Source: Bos javanicus (taxonomy: Eukaryota > Chordata > Mammalia > Artiodactyla > Bovidae). Taken from it: DNA of 64,000 nt. The DNA lies in assembly GCF_032452875.1 (NCBI RefSeq), contig NC_083882.1:59907614-59971613 (forward strand). The letters are read 5' to 3'. The notes beneath the pieces are model-generated. The model did no database searches. It was not told the origin of the DNA and saw only the letters and a list, made by a program, of their open reading frames with translations. The position numbers and the translations under genes are program-made. Shown piece by piece: positions 22,601 to 34,090 of the stretch (its first letter is position 1; every line of letters starts with the position of its first letter).

Positions 22601-23722
22601 GGATCATTAAAAAAGCAAGAGTTCCGGAAAAACATCTACTTCTGCTTCATTGACTACTCTGAAGCCTTTGACTGGGTAGATCACAAAAAGCTTTGGAATA
22701 TTCTGAAAGAGATGGGAATACCAGACCACCTGACCTGCCTCTTCAGAAATCTGTATGCAGGTCAGGAAGCAACAGTTAGAACTGGACATGGAACAACACA
22801 CTGCTTCCAAATAGGGAAAGGAGTATGTCAAGGCTGTATATTGTCACCCTGCTTATTTAACTTGTTTGCAGAGTACATCATGAGAAATGCTGGGCTGGAT
22901 GAAGCACAAGCTGGAATCAAGATTGCTGGGAGAAATATCAATAACCTCAGATATGCAGATGACATAAACCTTATGGAAGAAAGTGAAGAATTAAAGAGCC
23001 TCTTGATGAAAGTGAAAGAGGAGAGTGAAAAATTTGGCTTAAAATTCAACATTCAGAAAACTGAGATCATGGCATCCAGTCCCATCACTTCATGGCAAAT
23101 AGATGGGGAAACAGTGGCAAGAGTGACAGACTTTATTTTTTGGGCTCCAAAATCACTGCAGATGGTGACTGCAGCCATGAAATTAAAAGATGCTTACTCC
23201 TTGGAAGGAAAGCTATAACCAACCTAGAGAGCATATTAGAAAGCAGAAACGTTACTTTACCAACAAAGTCTGTCTAGTCAAAACTATGGTTTTTCCAGTA
23301 GTCATGTGTGGATGTGAGAGCTGGAGTATAAAGAAATTGAGTGCTGAAGAATTGATGCTTTCGAACTGTGGTGTTGGAGAGGACTCTTGAGAGTCTCTTG
23401 GACTGCAAGAAGATCCAACCAGTCCATCCTGAAGGAAATCAGTCTGAATATTCATTGGAATGACTGATGCTAAAGCTGAAACTCCAATACTTTGGCCACC
23501 TGATATGAAGAACTGACTCATTTGAAAAGACCCTCATGCTTGGAAAGATTGAAGGCGGGAGGAGAAAGGGACAACAGAGGATGAGATGGTTGGATGGCAT
23601 TACTGACTCTATGAACATGAGTTTGAGTAAACTCCGGGAGTTGGTGATGGACAGGGCAGCCTGGCTTGCTGAAGTCCATGGTGTTGCGAAAGTCAGACAC
23701 GACTGAGTGACTGAACTGTAAT
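19700..23722 (+). mobile_element. Near-full-length BovB LINE, degenerate
   Basis: It contains the BovB 5' region (about 19,700-20,560, with the repeated caaaccttgtgtgcacca blocks), the N-terminal endonuclease region, the RT with YADD encoded at 22,952-22,963, the C-terminal domain and a terminal gactgagtgactgaactg tail. The exact 5' end is uncertain. At ~4 kb it is the longest BovB in the window. Multiple stops and frameshifts make it non-autonomous. The BovB 3' tails and SINE bodies elsewhere in the window derive from this family. Confidence 0.9.
20908..23703 (+). pseudogene. Broken BovB ORF2 (endonuclease + reverse transcriptase)
   Basis: An apurinic-type endonuclease domain is recognisable, with a GDWNAK-like block near 21,320, followed by a linker, RT and C-terminal region. 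An in-frame TAA at 21,069-21,071 and a TAG at 21,549-21,551 interrupt the endonuclease; another stop ends the linker frame near 21,845. The RT is open for 229 codons from 22,529 to 23,218 and keeps YADD (22,952-22,963) and the KGVCQGCILSPCLF block. Further frame changes follow near 23,200, and a small deletion near 23,690 shifts the C-terminus. Confidence 0.9.
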
Positions 23723-23739
23723 GATAGAATTAAGCTGGT

Positions 23740-24075
23740 GTGTAACTACTTTGACCAATAGAGTATGACATACATGGTGCTGTGTCAATATCAGGTTTAG
23801 AGGACTGTCAGATTACATCTTGGTCTCTGGAGGATCGGAGCTGCCATATAAGAAGTTTGACTCGCATCTGCCCTAGAAGAGAAGCAGAAGGGAAGGGATA
23901 CGTACATAGAGAAATGAAGGTCCAGCTAATTCAGACAGGCAAGTGAACAAAGTCTTTGGACCTTCCAGACAGCACAGCTACCAGCTGAATACCCTTTTGG
24001 TACCAGGTATAATAGAAAAGAAATCACTGACCCAAGTTTCTCCCAGATTCCCGATCCACAAAATTGAACTATATA
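23740..24075 (+). mobile_element. Probable MLT1-family LTR
   Basis: It contains an LTR-like series (gaccaatagagtatgaca, a ccatataagaagtttgact block, then tctcccagattcccgatcca), as in the 3' half of MaLR LTRs. It is diverged and its ends are not clear. Confidence 0.45.
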
Positions 24076-24079
24076 ATAT

Positions 24080-24829
24080 ATATATTTTTTTTATTTTAGG
24101 CAAAAATTAAAAGAAAAAACAAAGGAAGAAAGGGAAACTGAATGGGGCGGGGGTGGAGAGGAGTCTAACTTCAGCTCAAGATTATTTCACCATATATGCC
24201 CTACATCATTCTCTTTAAATTGAAAAATGTTATTGAGTAAAATTATCCAAAAACACAGTTCCTGTGATACCATTGTCCAACCAGCCTGCCTGAGGAACAC
24301 ATAATGTCCATGGAGAGGTAACTTTGACTTAGTGTATACTAATGACCAGGACCCAAGTTCTATAAAGCTACACATTAATAAATTTCAAATTTCTTTCATC
24401 TGATAGGGATGCAGGTAAATTCTGTCCAGTAGAAAAAGTAATTTCAAAGATTATTATTTTAAGAACTATAGAGCATCAGTCAGTTTTGTATTTAATTTGA
24501 CAATCTTATTTCAACATCTTTATTTGATTGATTAAGAATAATCAATCAACTCTTCTTCCTTGGACGTAGTTTTAACATGTTAATCTTTGACAAGTAAAAA
24601 TTTTGAAATTTAAAAACAAATTCTTCTCTCATTGTTCTAAGACCTGCCCTTCCTACCTCCACTTTGACTGTCATGCAGAGTGTGGATACTATTATTGGGT
24701 TTGAATTTATTATTTTACAAAACAAAAATAGATTTTGTGTTTATTCTTGTATAAATTTAAAGTATACAAAATTTCAAAATGTCTCAAACTCTAGCACTCA
24801 ATATAAAATGTAAAACGTATTTTAAAAAT
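24080..24829. other. AT-rich spacer, nothing recognised
   Basis: Contains an AT-rich microsatellite-like patch (24,074-24,095). No coding pattern or repeat family was recognised. Confidence 0.45.
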
Positions 24830-25960
24830 AGCCTTTCTAGATACTTATCTGCAAAGACAGTATTATAAATATTGCTGTGAAACAATCTATTTTATTCCCT
24901 CAGAAACATTTTGCTGACTTTTTCTGTGTAAATGAGCATGGATATGCATCATTCATTCTTTTAAAAGTCTTCATGAGGTGTTTTTTCCCAATATTACTAT
25001 ATTCAACCATTCTTTAATGGATCAGCATTCAGCTGTGTCCAAGTTTTTGTTTTATAAATATTAAACGTACTTGTCGTGCATTTTTGTATGATATATCAGC
25101 TATCTTCTAGTGAGAATTTTTTAAAAGTAGAAATTCTGGATCAAAATCTTGATACATACTAGGAAACTATTATCCAGGCATATTTTACCAGTTGACACAT
25201 TGACAACAGGAATATGAAAATGTCCGTTTTTCCGTGTACTTCCCTAAACTGTAGTTACTATAATTGGTTTAGTTATTACCAGTCTAATAGATTTAATTTT
25301 TTATTTGAGTGACTTCTGATTACCAGTGATTCTGATACTTCTTTTAAAAATTTATATTGGACATTTGTTTATATTTCTCCTTCAAATATTCTGTTTAAAG
25401 TCTTTTATGTGTTTCTCTTTGGATGTGTGGCTATTAAGGGCTCTTCTATATTATGAATAACTGTGTGTCTGATATTTATATATATATTATATGTATGCAC
25501 ATATACATCTGTATACATCTGTTCATAACTATATCATCTATATCTGTATTAAATCTGTATTCCTCATCTGCTCCCATTAATTGTAAAGTGAATTTTAGAG
25601 CTGATTCTGATGTCTTTGGCTATACAGAGTCATTTTATTTGGCTTGGTTTTTAATATCCATGCTGTCAAATCTATCACTGTTTCGTTTGTGACTTGGGGC
25701 ATTTTTATCTTGTTCAGAAAAGTCTCCACAGCTTGAAATTTTTAAAAATGCCATTTTATTTTACTATTTGTATATTTAATTTTTTTATATGTAGAGAAAG
25801 AGACAAAGTAAAAAACAAAGCATAAGCCAGCTTTATATTTTCCAGATATTGATCTTCAAAAGTCTATTTTGCACTCATTTATTTATAATGCCATCTTTGT
25901 CCTATTTTAAATCACCCTATATATTTAACAATGCTGTAACTTTCCTTTATACTTTTAAAT
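24830..25960 (-). mobile_element. Ancient L1 (L1M/L1ME-type) 3' half, antisense
   Basis: Words in antisense L1 order are visible: ctgtgtccaagtttttgt near 25,034, the agtagaaattctggatcaaa block near 25,126, a ttacttctgat block near 25,311 and ccataatttgt-type blocks later. Strongly diverged, with no usable frame. Confidence 0.55.
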
Positions 25961-28900
25961 GAGAATTATTCATAATCTAAAGATTTTGTGTAATTTGTAT
26001 ATTTTGTAGCTAACTGTTTTATTACTAAATTTTAATTTATTTCTAATAGGAAAGCAGCTGGAAGTTTTAACAAAGAATTTGCTTCCTCATTTTCAATAGT
26101 TACATCTTGGATTAGTTATCTTAAACTGACCACCATTTAAAGATACATATTCAATATTATTGGCGTTAATAGGTAAACTCTCTTGTTCTTACAAACTTGA
26201 ATTATTTTTAAGTCTTGCTGACTTCAACTATGTTTGGCATTTTCTGTTTTGTTTATATGATTAAATCAAATCGACCTTACAGGCCATTTAGGTAAGTGAA
26301 GTTGATATTGTTACTCCATGAATAATATTACTTCTGTAGCCAAATGCAATGCTACCTATATCATATGGTCAACAATGAATGCATTAATGAACTTGGCCTT
26401 GCACTGTGAACTGTGATCAGATTGTTAGATGAGAACAGGTAGATGAATATATTTCTCATGTCGACTATAGTGGGGACTTATATGTAATACTCAGAGATTT
26501 CCCTGAAGTTTAATAATTTAGTGTCATTGACAGTATCAACTGTATAATGAGTCTAGTTTTGGTAGGAGTGAAAACTTTTAGTAATTAATTAACTCATTTA
26601 TTCATCTCTTTATTTATAGAGTATAATAGTATTGTATCCCCAACTTGCACATTATACTGTAGCCAAGGATGTATTCTATTCTGGACAGAGTTTAAGGTCT
26701 CCAGGATACTGCCTTGGTTTCTTGCTCAAATGCAGTTGTGCATTCCAACTGGATCGGTTTCACATCATGGATTTGTAAGCCCCTAGCCACATAATAAAAT
26801 AGTATATTTGAAAGTCTTTTTTATTTTTGAAAAAGTCCATGTTCAAATAAAGCAACAGCAATAACTTATATACCTCTGGGATTTACAGGGAATCAAATTC
26901 AGGCTATGTTACTGCTTGTTATAAGTACATTGGTAATTTTGTAAATGTAATTGTACTGTGAAATCTGTGCACTCAAATGATCAATCAGATCAAGTCAAAA
27001 TTAAACTTTTAAATAACAAAGCACATGAGTAATAGCATTAGGGGAATAGTTAAGAAGGCAGACGTGAACAAAAATCTTAGGGCACACAATTCTAGGAAAG
27101 ATGTTTTGAGTGAAAGATGCTCACACCTGTGCACACAGTTGACCCATCTTCCAAAGAAGATACTTTTGACCCAGAATATCTCGTTTGCATAAGATGAACT
27201 GAGAGACAAATCATATAGATTTGTGAGTGGAGTGCTTTTTCTTTATGGAAAAAGAAGCCTAAAGATTTTTCTTACGATCTGCTGTTTTAAACCACAGGAC
27301 TGGCTTGCCACCATTATAATTACATAATTTTTGTGTTACCCCACTTGACTTTTATATCCCCAACACTCTGCTCCATATCTGAATACAACAATTTAGACCA
27401 GGGCGTTGGAAACTTCCCACAGGAACAGTTCCCTCGATTCCCATCTTCGTCGGATAATATGACAGCTTTATCCCTCACTACATCCACTATTATTTTTCAG
27501 TTCTCATTATTATACCTTTAATTCTATCTCACCCATTTATTTCTAGTTCTTTACAATTTCTCTTCCCAGTTACAAACTATTATCTCTCTTTTATTATCAT
27601 TTTCCCCCTAATCATCCTCTATTATCTCTTATTTTAGTACTTGGCTTTCCCTCTTTGATGTCTTCTAGTTTGAATTTCAGGTAATTTGACCCTTTTTGTT
27701 AATTCTTTGACTTATCATAGATCCATTATCTATTATTTTTTTCCATCTTTCATCTTTTTTCTATATATTGAAATTCACACAATTGTATGGTTTAGCTGCA
27801 GCCGGCAGGGTGATGAGCTGTGGAGAGCTGTCAGAAGGTGAACAAACAGGCTTTTATGATAAAAGGTTGAAGTCGAGCACACATGAGGTTAAAAAAAGCA
27901 TTTATTATAGGATTTAGAGAATTGAATGTACATGACATGCTTCTAAATAAAGGAGAAAAAGTACACTGAGTAGGTAATGACATCATGACAAGAGGAAAGC
28001 ACTATTTATCTCATCAAAGCTTAGTGAACTTAAATACTAAATCGCATAAAGCATGCATTTTCAAAATAGTTTGTGGAAGGTTAGATCAGAAAATCCACAT
28101 TTGAAGTCTGTATGCATACGCCAGAGGCACCGGCTGTTGGAAATAGCACCTGACCTGGGAGACAGGCGATTTCACCACTTGTTTAACCTTTTTCCTTTTT
28201 GACTTTTATTTTTTCCTCTAAAAAATGGAATGAATAGACCATATTGCAATAGTTATAGATCCTAGAGTCCTAGACTCTTGTCATACCATCTATGTGGCAA
28301 GATCTGGAAGAAAAGTTAAAAATTTTCTATTCATATGCTCTTGAATTTAGATAGATTTGAATGCAAATTGTGTGCTCTTGACAATTATTCTCAGCTTCTT
28401 CAATTTTCATATATTAAAAAAAAGACTTTGCTACACATATGATGTGTTTAATCAAAACTCATGGGATTTTAAAAAATTGTTTTTTAAAATAACTCCTGTT
28501 AGCTTAGTAATTCTACTTTAGCAATATATATAGAGAAAAATATGATAAAAGGGAAAGCCTTTAACCTTTGATGCAAAGTCAATGAGTCAATGCAGTATTT
28601 CCTTAAAATAAGGACATTTTTGAAATCATGTGAATATCCAATAAGGAAGGAAATGGTTAAATAGCTTTTCATGAAGCATGTTTGAGAAGAGATCAAACAC
28701 TAAAAAATATTTGAAAAAGCCTGTTTCAACATTATGTAAATAGTAAGATCTTAATGGTGTTAAAATGCTTGGAAGGAAGACAAATAGAAATCAAAATAGT
28801 GTGTTTGGGCAATCTAGGTGGGTTTGAGTACTTCTATGTTCTCTAAACTTTTTTTACAAGATTGTTAATTTTTAATGGAGGGAAGATTAATATACTCATT

Positions 28901-30147
28901 TGATAAATCTGGTACAACAGTTAAGGAAATTCTCTATGTTCCTTCTGTGTAGCAGGATTGTATTTCTCAGACCCAATGCATTGTCAGGAGGGATGTTTGA
29001 GAGCTGCAAGTATGAAACTCAAGCTAAATCAAATCAAACCAAATCTCAGAAAAAACATAGTTCACCTATCTAAGGGATTATACATATTGCACTGAATTTT
29101 ATGGCATCTGATTGCCTGTTGCATTTTATAAGAAACAGTGGAGTAATTGGCTTTTATTGATCTGTAATTGTATTTGCCTAATTTTGTGTGTTCACACTGG
29201 AGCATGATACTCAGCAGACAGGTTCTACATTTCCCCCTTCTGTTTCCTATGATATGTTGCTACCTCAACTTCGCACCCAAAGCACATTGTTTATTTACTG
29301 AAGCACTTTTGTGGGCAGAGTGCTATCTTTCCTGCACCTGTTGGCTGCAACAGATTAAAGGATTTTGGAAGCTTCTTGTTTGTAATGTCCTTTCCCGAAA
29401 AGCTAATCATTAAATGCAGCAATGTAGGAAAAGCTAGTTGGAAGATGAGGGCAGAAGGAGAAAGCCTGTATTACTATTACTCCAAGTGACATGATAACAT
29501 AGAAAATGAAATTTCAGGGATTTTTGGATCCTTATTTACTCTGATGCTAACCAAAGTTATCGTTACCTTGGCAACCGTCAAAGCTACTGAAAATCTAGGC
29601 AGGGAACATAGCAGATACTTCACCCTCTTGTACTGCACCATGGAGTCAGGAAATATTAAGTCGTGTTAAATATAAATCACATGCTCTATGCTTTCTATAA
29701 ATGGTTTTTAGAATAACATAATTTCCTCAGTCAAATTTTCTCAAGTCATTATTTCTTTTTCCTTTTATTTTTGTAAAGGGCACAGCTCAAAGGAAGCAAC
29801 CACATTAGAAGCAGGAGAAATGTTCATGAGAGCAAAGTAGAAAGGACAGACTAATTGAAATGATATGAGAAGCGTTTCAAACTCTTCTCCAAAATAAGAA
29901 TCAGCTTCACTGTATTTAAAAATCCCTGGAAGGAGTTTCCTCGTCATCTCTGTTTTCAGCTTATTGACTTCCAGGGATGTGAAAAATGTACTGGATAAGA
30001 GAAACAGCTGGGGTTTTTAAAATCAATCCCACTATGAGTTTGAATATTCTGCAGAGTTGAGAGATGCTGCTCAAAGCACTCAGCCTTCTTGCCAACCTCT
30101 ACTCACATGTAAAATGAAGATGCTGCCTCATGGTGTGGAGATGCTTG
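25961..30147. other. Mostly single-copy DNA, no gene recognised
   Basis: This is the longest stretch with little recognisable repeat. It includes pyrimidine-rich text (27,530-27,780), a probable MIR (28,120-28,275) and a compositionally balanced segment at 29,080-29,430. No splice-flanked exon with recognisable protein similarity is visible. Short open frames (<85 codons) are compatible with chance. Confidence 0.45.
28120..28275 (+). mobile_element. Possible MIR SINE
   Basis: The text cacctgacctgggagacaggc, then ttgtttaacctt and cctctaaaaaatggaatgaa follow the order of the MIR central region. Divergence is high. Confidence 0.4.
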
Positions 30148-30335
30148 CTGCTCCAAGTGTGGTCTGAGGACCATCAGCATCAGCCCTGCATGGGAACTTA
30201 CTGAGGAAAACTGAGTACACAGCCCAAGTCAAGTTGTGTCATTGTCCCCAGACTTTCTGGGTCATAATCTGCTTTGTAACAAGGTCCCCAGCTGATCTGA
30301 GAGGCACTGTATAATTTGAGAGTCTCTGATAGAGA
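30148..30335 (+). mobile_element. MER5A-type hAT DNA transposon remnant
   Basis: Recognisable along its length: aagtgtggtctgaggacc, atcagcatcagccctgcatg, gggtcataatctgctttgtaacaagg, ctgatctgagaggcac and a terminal agtttgaga-like end. This is a non-autonomous, mammalian-wide element with no coding capacity. Confidence 0.75.
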
Positions 30336-31583
30336 TCTTGACACCATGTCTTGGCTCATGGAAGATGCTCAAAAAACAACCATCCTGTTCTCCTTGCAGG
30401 TAACAGATAGAACTTCACCCTTGTTTCAAAACTGATGGGCCCTAATTTTAAGGTACAAAAAAACCCGAAGGGTCATCCTTCAAATCCTTTTTATCACTGT
30501 GAATTTTTCACAGGGTTGATGTTCTGTTCTTCTGTGCAGTTTAACACTTTAATCCAGCATTAAGCCCAAAATGTGCTTAATTAGTTATATTATATGCATC
30601 ATTACCTAATCCAAATGCTTAGCTTCTGGAGGTATTTATAACACATTAAATTCCAATCTACACACTGGAAGTCTAAGTCAACATAATTATACTAAAATCA
30701 CAATTAAATATTTGAAGAGTAGTTGAAGAATCAGACAATTTTTTAGGTAAATTACAAATTTCTGTAAAGTCTGGAATGGTTAAGGGCTTTGAGTCATATT
30801 TCATGCCTTTGACCCTTTCTAGCAAGGGACTTGCTACCATTTATAAAAATGTGTCAATAATAGAAATAATATGAACTACATAATCCAGGGTCAGTGAGAA
30901 TGGTTATATTTGCCCCTTTGTTATTATGTTTACAAATTAACTGCTTTTTAGATGGACAGGCATCTACATGAACCCACATAGAAGTATATGAAAAACCCTT
31001 CAATACATAAAAATTATATAATCTTATCATTCATCACCACTCATTATAAAAAATTAAGAAAAAGTTTGAATCATTGAATAAATAAAGACAGACAGATTAT
31101 TATTTTCAATTATATAGAGTGATTTGAATAAATCATTTAACAAAGTGTTCCCAAGTAGAGATCCTTAGGGACCCACTTTAATGAAAACTGAACATGCCTC
31201 TGTAATTAGCAATCGTGTGCATTAAAATTTTACTTTCTTAAACAGTTTAAATGTGCTTTCTGCCAGGCTTGCCTCATCTTAGTGATAGAAGGATCCTTTC
31301 TCACCTGGAAATGCTTGTGATAATCTATCACCTCCCTCTTCTACTACCCCATGGTAAGCAGGAGTGTTATCCATGCAAAAACATGATGGTAGATATTTGA
31401 TATTGAAGATCCCACAGGAAAAATATTAACTTGCCTGTATGAGAGAAAACCTGACCCCCAAAATCTTTTTTTCCTTTCTTTGAGCATATTCACTGATAAA
31501 AGTTTCAAGTGTAAACTTTAACCAAGAACAATTCTTCACATTCCAAGTTAATAGGGACATATAGACAAGCTTTTTTAAAAATT
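30336..31583. other. AT-rich spacer, nothing recognised
   Basis: No gene, RNA gene or assignable repeat was identified. Confidence 0.45.
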
Positions 31584-31745
31584 ATTTTATTCATTTATTT
31601 GGCTGTGCTGGGTCTAAGTTGCAGCACGTGGGATCTTTGATCATTGTTGGAGCACAGAGGATGTTTTAGTTGTGGCCTGTGGGATCTAGTTCCCTGACCG
31701 GGGATCGGACCTGGTCCCCCTGCCTTGGAAGTGTGGAGGCAGAGC
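31584..31745 (-). mobile_element. CHR/CHRL-type SINE, head truncated
   Basis: Reverse orientation: a T/A-rich tail (attattttattcatttatt), ggctgtgctgggtc, a gttgcagcacgtgggatct block, gtggcctgtgggatctagttcc, and a B-box side ggggatcggacctggtccc. The tRNA head is cut just past gtgtggag, right next to a small perfect hairpin (31,749-31,775). Confidence 0.8.
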
Positions 31746-31748
31746 CAG

Positions 31749-31775
31749 TTTTGTCAAGGAAGTGCCTTGACAAAA
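31749..31775. repeat. Perfect 11-bp inverted repeat, 5-base loop
   Basis: Arms ttttgtcaagg (31,749-31,759) and ccttgacaaaa (31,765-31,775) flank aagtg. It lies at the broken head of the CHR SINE. Confidence 0.95.
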
Positions 31776-31960
31776 GTTTAAGTTAGAAAGCTTGGCAGTC
31801 ACTTTCCTCATCATGGAATGACAAATTAATTTTATACTATAAACCTTATAGTATTTCTTCCCTTGGCAATAACTGAGTTGTGTCTGAGGATACAGATTCT
31901 CGCCCTGGCTTCCTGAGTCTTGTAGACTTGACTGGGTCATTTAACCATTTGTAACCTAGT

Positions 31961-32244
31961 GTGTGGAGAAGGCAATGGCACCCCACTCCAGTACTTTTGC
32001 CCAGAAAATCCCATGGATGGAGGAGCCTGGTAGGCTGCAGTCCACGGAGTCGCTAAGAGTCAGACACGACTGAGCGACTTCACTTTAACTTTCCACTTTC
32101 ATGCATTGGAGAAGGAAATGGCAACCCATTCTCCAGGCAACCCATTGCCTGGAGAATCCCATGGACCGAGAAGCCTGGTAGGCTACAGTCCATGGGGTCG
32201 CACAGAGTCGGACACGACTGAAGCGACTTAGCAGCAGCAGCAGC
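31961..32244 (+). mobile_element. BovA2 SINE with target-site duplication
   Basis: Two BovA monomers in tandem (start ggagaaggcaatggcacccc, second unit from ~32,108) end in a (gca)n tail. The word aacctagt flanks it at 31,953-31,960 and 32,245-32,252. A local duplication of ccattctccaggcaaccc-type text lies at ~32,125-32,150. The non-autonomous element is thought to be moved by the BovB machinery. Confidence 0.93.
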
Positions 32245-32252
32245 AACCTAGT

Positions 32253-33280
32253 TTGAAGGGGGCAGGGACTCTGTCCTGTACACTGCTGCATCTCAGTGCC
32301 TAGAAGGGTATCTACCCTACACCTTGAACAAACAAATATATCAAACCTTCTGTATCTCTTTATAGGGAGAGTTGACAGCAGAGCCTCCCAACTGGAGTGA
32401 CCTATTTTGTTAATAGCCCTAGTTGGTTGCAGGTCTGCTGAAATCCTGTTCCCCTACCCCAGCCTAAGGGCAGCAGGGCAGGGCCTGAGGCAGCTGGAAC
32501 TCTGGCGGTAATTTCTGAGGAGTTTCTTCCGTTAGTTCCATGACTCCACAAGTAAAGTGCTGTCATTTTCTATGTGTGCCATGATGTGGAAAACACTGGG
32601 AAGCTCTTATTTAGAGCGAGAGTATAAACACTAAATGTCTACAGGGACCAGGCAGGTAATTTGAATGGAATCAAGCTGGCATAAGTGCCTGTTAACTGAT
32701 AGGTTGAGCCCTGGTTTAGAAAGCAAGTGCAATGAATATGAAAACGTTATGTCAGACTGAAACTGATCACAGAAACTTATATCCTGAAGGCATCAGACAC
32801 AGACATAGAACGAGGAAAGTGAACATCTTTGTGAGATTATTGATATATTTCTGATTTGAGTTACATGAATATCAGCATCTAGAACATGAAGACTTAGAAG
32901 GCCATACTTCTGCCTGTCAGTTTTATCCCCTATCCTTCACCATTTTTGATCCTCATTTTTTCCATGCTTATTTCACCTTTTCTATTACTAATCAGAGTTC
33001 ATTTCTTTCACTTCTATTCCAAGCTTGTAGATGTAATTGCACACACTGATTTGTGTCAAAATTTTTATTTTGTGCCCTCAATGTGTTTTTTGTTCCTGAT
33101 ACAATTCCTTTTCCCCCTATCTTTTACATAAGAGCCTAGAAAACACCATGCCTTATACTCAAATCTTGGGAAATAGATTACTATAACATAGTTTGTGTCT
33201 TGAGAAGCTCACGATCTAGTAGAACGGGAGCATATGATAAGCTTTAGTAGAAACAATAATGAACATTTCTTCATCTCTAA
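32253..33280. other. Single-copy region, nothing recognised
   Basis: No repeat family or coding region was recognised. A 61-codon frame (32,946-33,131) has no family resemblance. Confidence 0.45.
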
Positions 33281-33892
33281 TTGGGTACTGGAAATTATTC
33301 TAAGCAAGTTTTCATTTATTATTTCACTTAATCACCATGAAATACATGTTTAGACCCTCTGTGCTAATCTAAATGTTCTGAAAGCTACCATAAATTCCTA
33401 TGTTTCCCTGTGTATTCCAAGGCCAGACAGGCTTGATACATTTTCATGGTGCATTCTTGCCATATGCACTCAGTTACCCTTCCAGTCCTGATCCTTCTCC
33501 CATACCAAACCCACAGGTACCTACATAGCTATGATCTATGTATCATAGGGTTTATTTTGGTCTGGATATGGCATGCTTCCATAGTTCAAGGATGTCAGTT
33601 ATACACATAAACTATAATTTATTAAGATATATCAACGAACAAGAAATTCTCCACAGGCTATCTCCAACACTCACAGTAGTCCTGCAAGGTAAGAATAATA
33701 ATCCTACTTCAAAAATGAGACCAGGGACTTCCCCAGCAGTCCGGCAATTAAAACTGTGCTTCCACTGCAGGCAGCATGGATTTGATCCACAAATTAAGAT
33801 CTGGCATGTCATGTGGTGTGATAAAAAAAAATGAGGCTAAAAGAAAGCAGTCAGCTTGTCCAAGTTCACATAGATGGGCTGTGGTGGTTTAA
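33281..33892 (-). mobile_element. MIR SINE (antisense), split by a CHR SINE
   Basis: Antisense MIR text is clear from about 33,655 (cactcacagtagtcctgcaa, gtaagaataataatccta, tcaaaaatgaga) and continues after the CHR insertion (atgaggctaaaagaaagcag, cttgtccaagttcacatag). A weak further MIR-like block near 33,285-33,350 may belong to a second copy. Confidence 0.65.
33722..33832 (+). mobile_element. CHR-type SINE inserted in the MIR
   Basis: The head agggacttccccagcagtcc, a B-box area (ggatttgatccac), then a short A-run. Near-identical aaaatgag words on both sides suggest a target-site duplication. Confidence 0.85.
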
Positions 33893-34088
33893 TTAATAAG
33901 TCGTGTCCAACTCTTGCGACCCCATGGATTGTAGCCTACCAGGTTCATTTGTCCATGGGATTCTCCAGGCAAGAATACTTACTAGAATGGGTTGACATTT
34001 CCTTCTCCAGGGGATCTTCCAGACCCAGGGATTGAACCCTGGTGTCTGAATTGCAGGCAGGTTCTTTACCGACTAAGCTATGAGGGAA
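33893..34088 (-). mobile_element. Bov-tA SINE
   Basis: Reverse orientation: aagtcgtgtccaactcttg, gaccccatggattgtagcc, ccatgggattctccaggc, then the tRNA head with ggattgaaccctgg and ending in gctatgagggaagc. Complete structure with moderate divergence. Confidence 0.92.
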
Positions 34089-34090
34089 GC

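Noticed and set aside
22529..23218. A host reverse-transcriptase-like gene (229 codons)
   Set aside because: It is the RT part of a degenerate BovB flanked by the rest of the element with stops and frameshifts.
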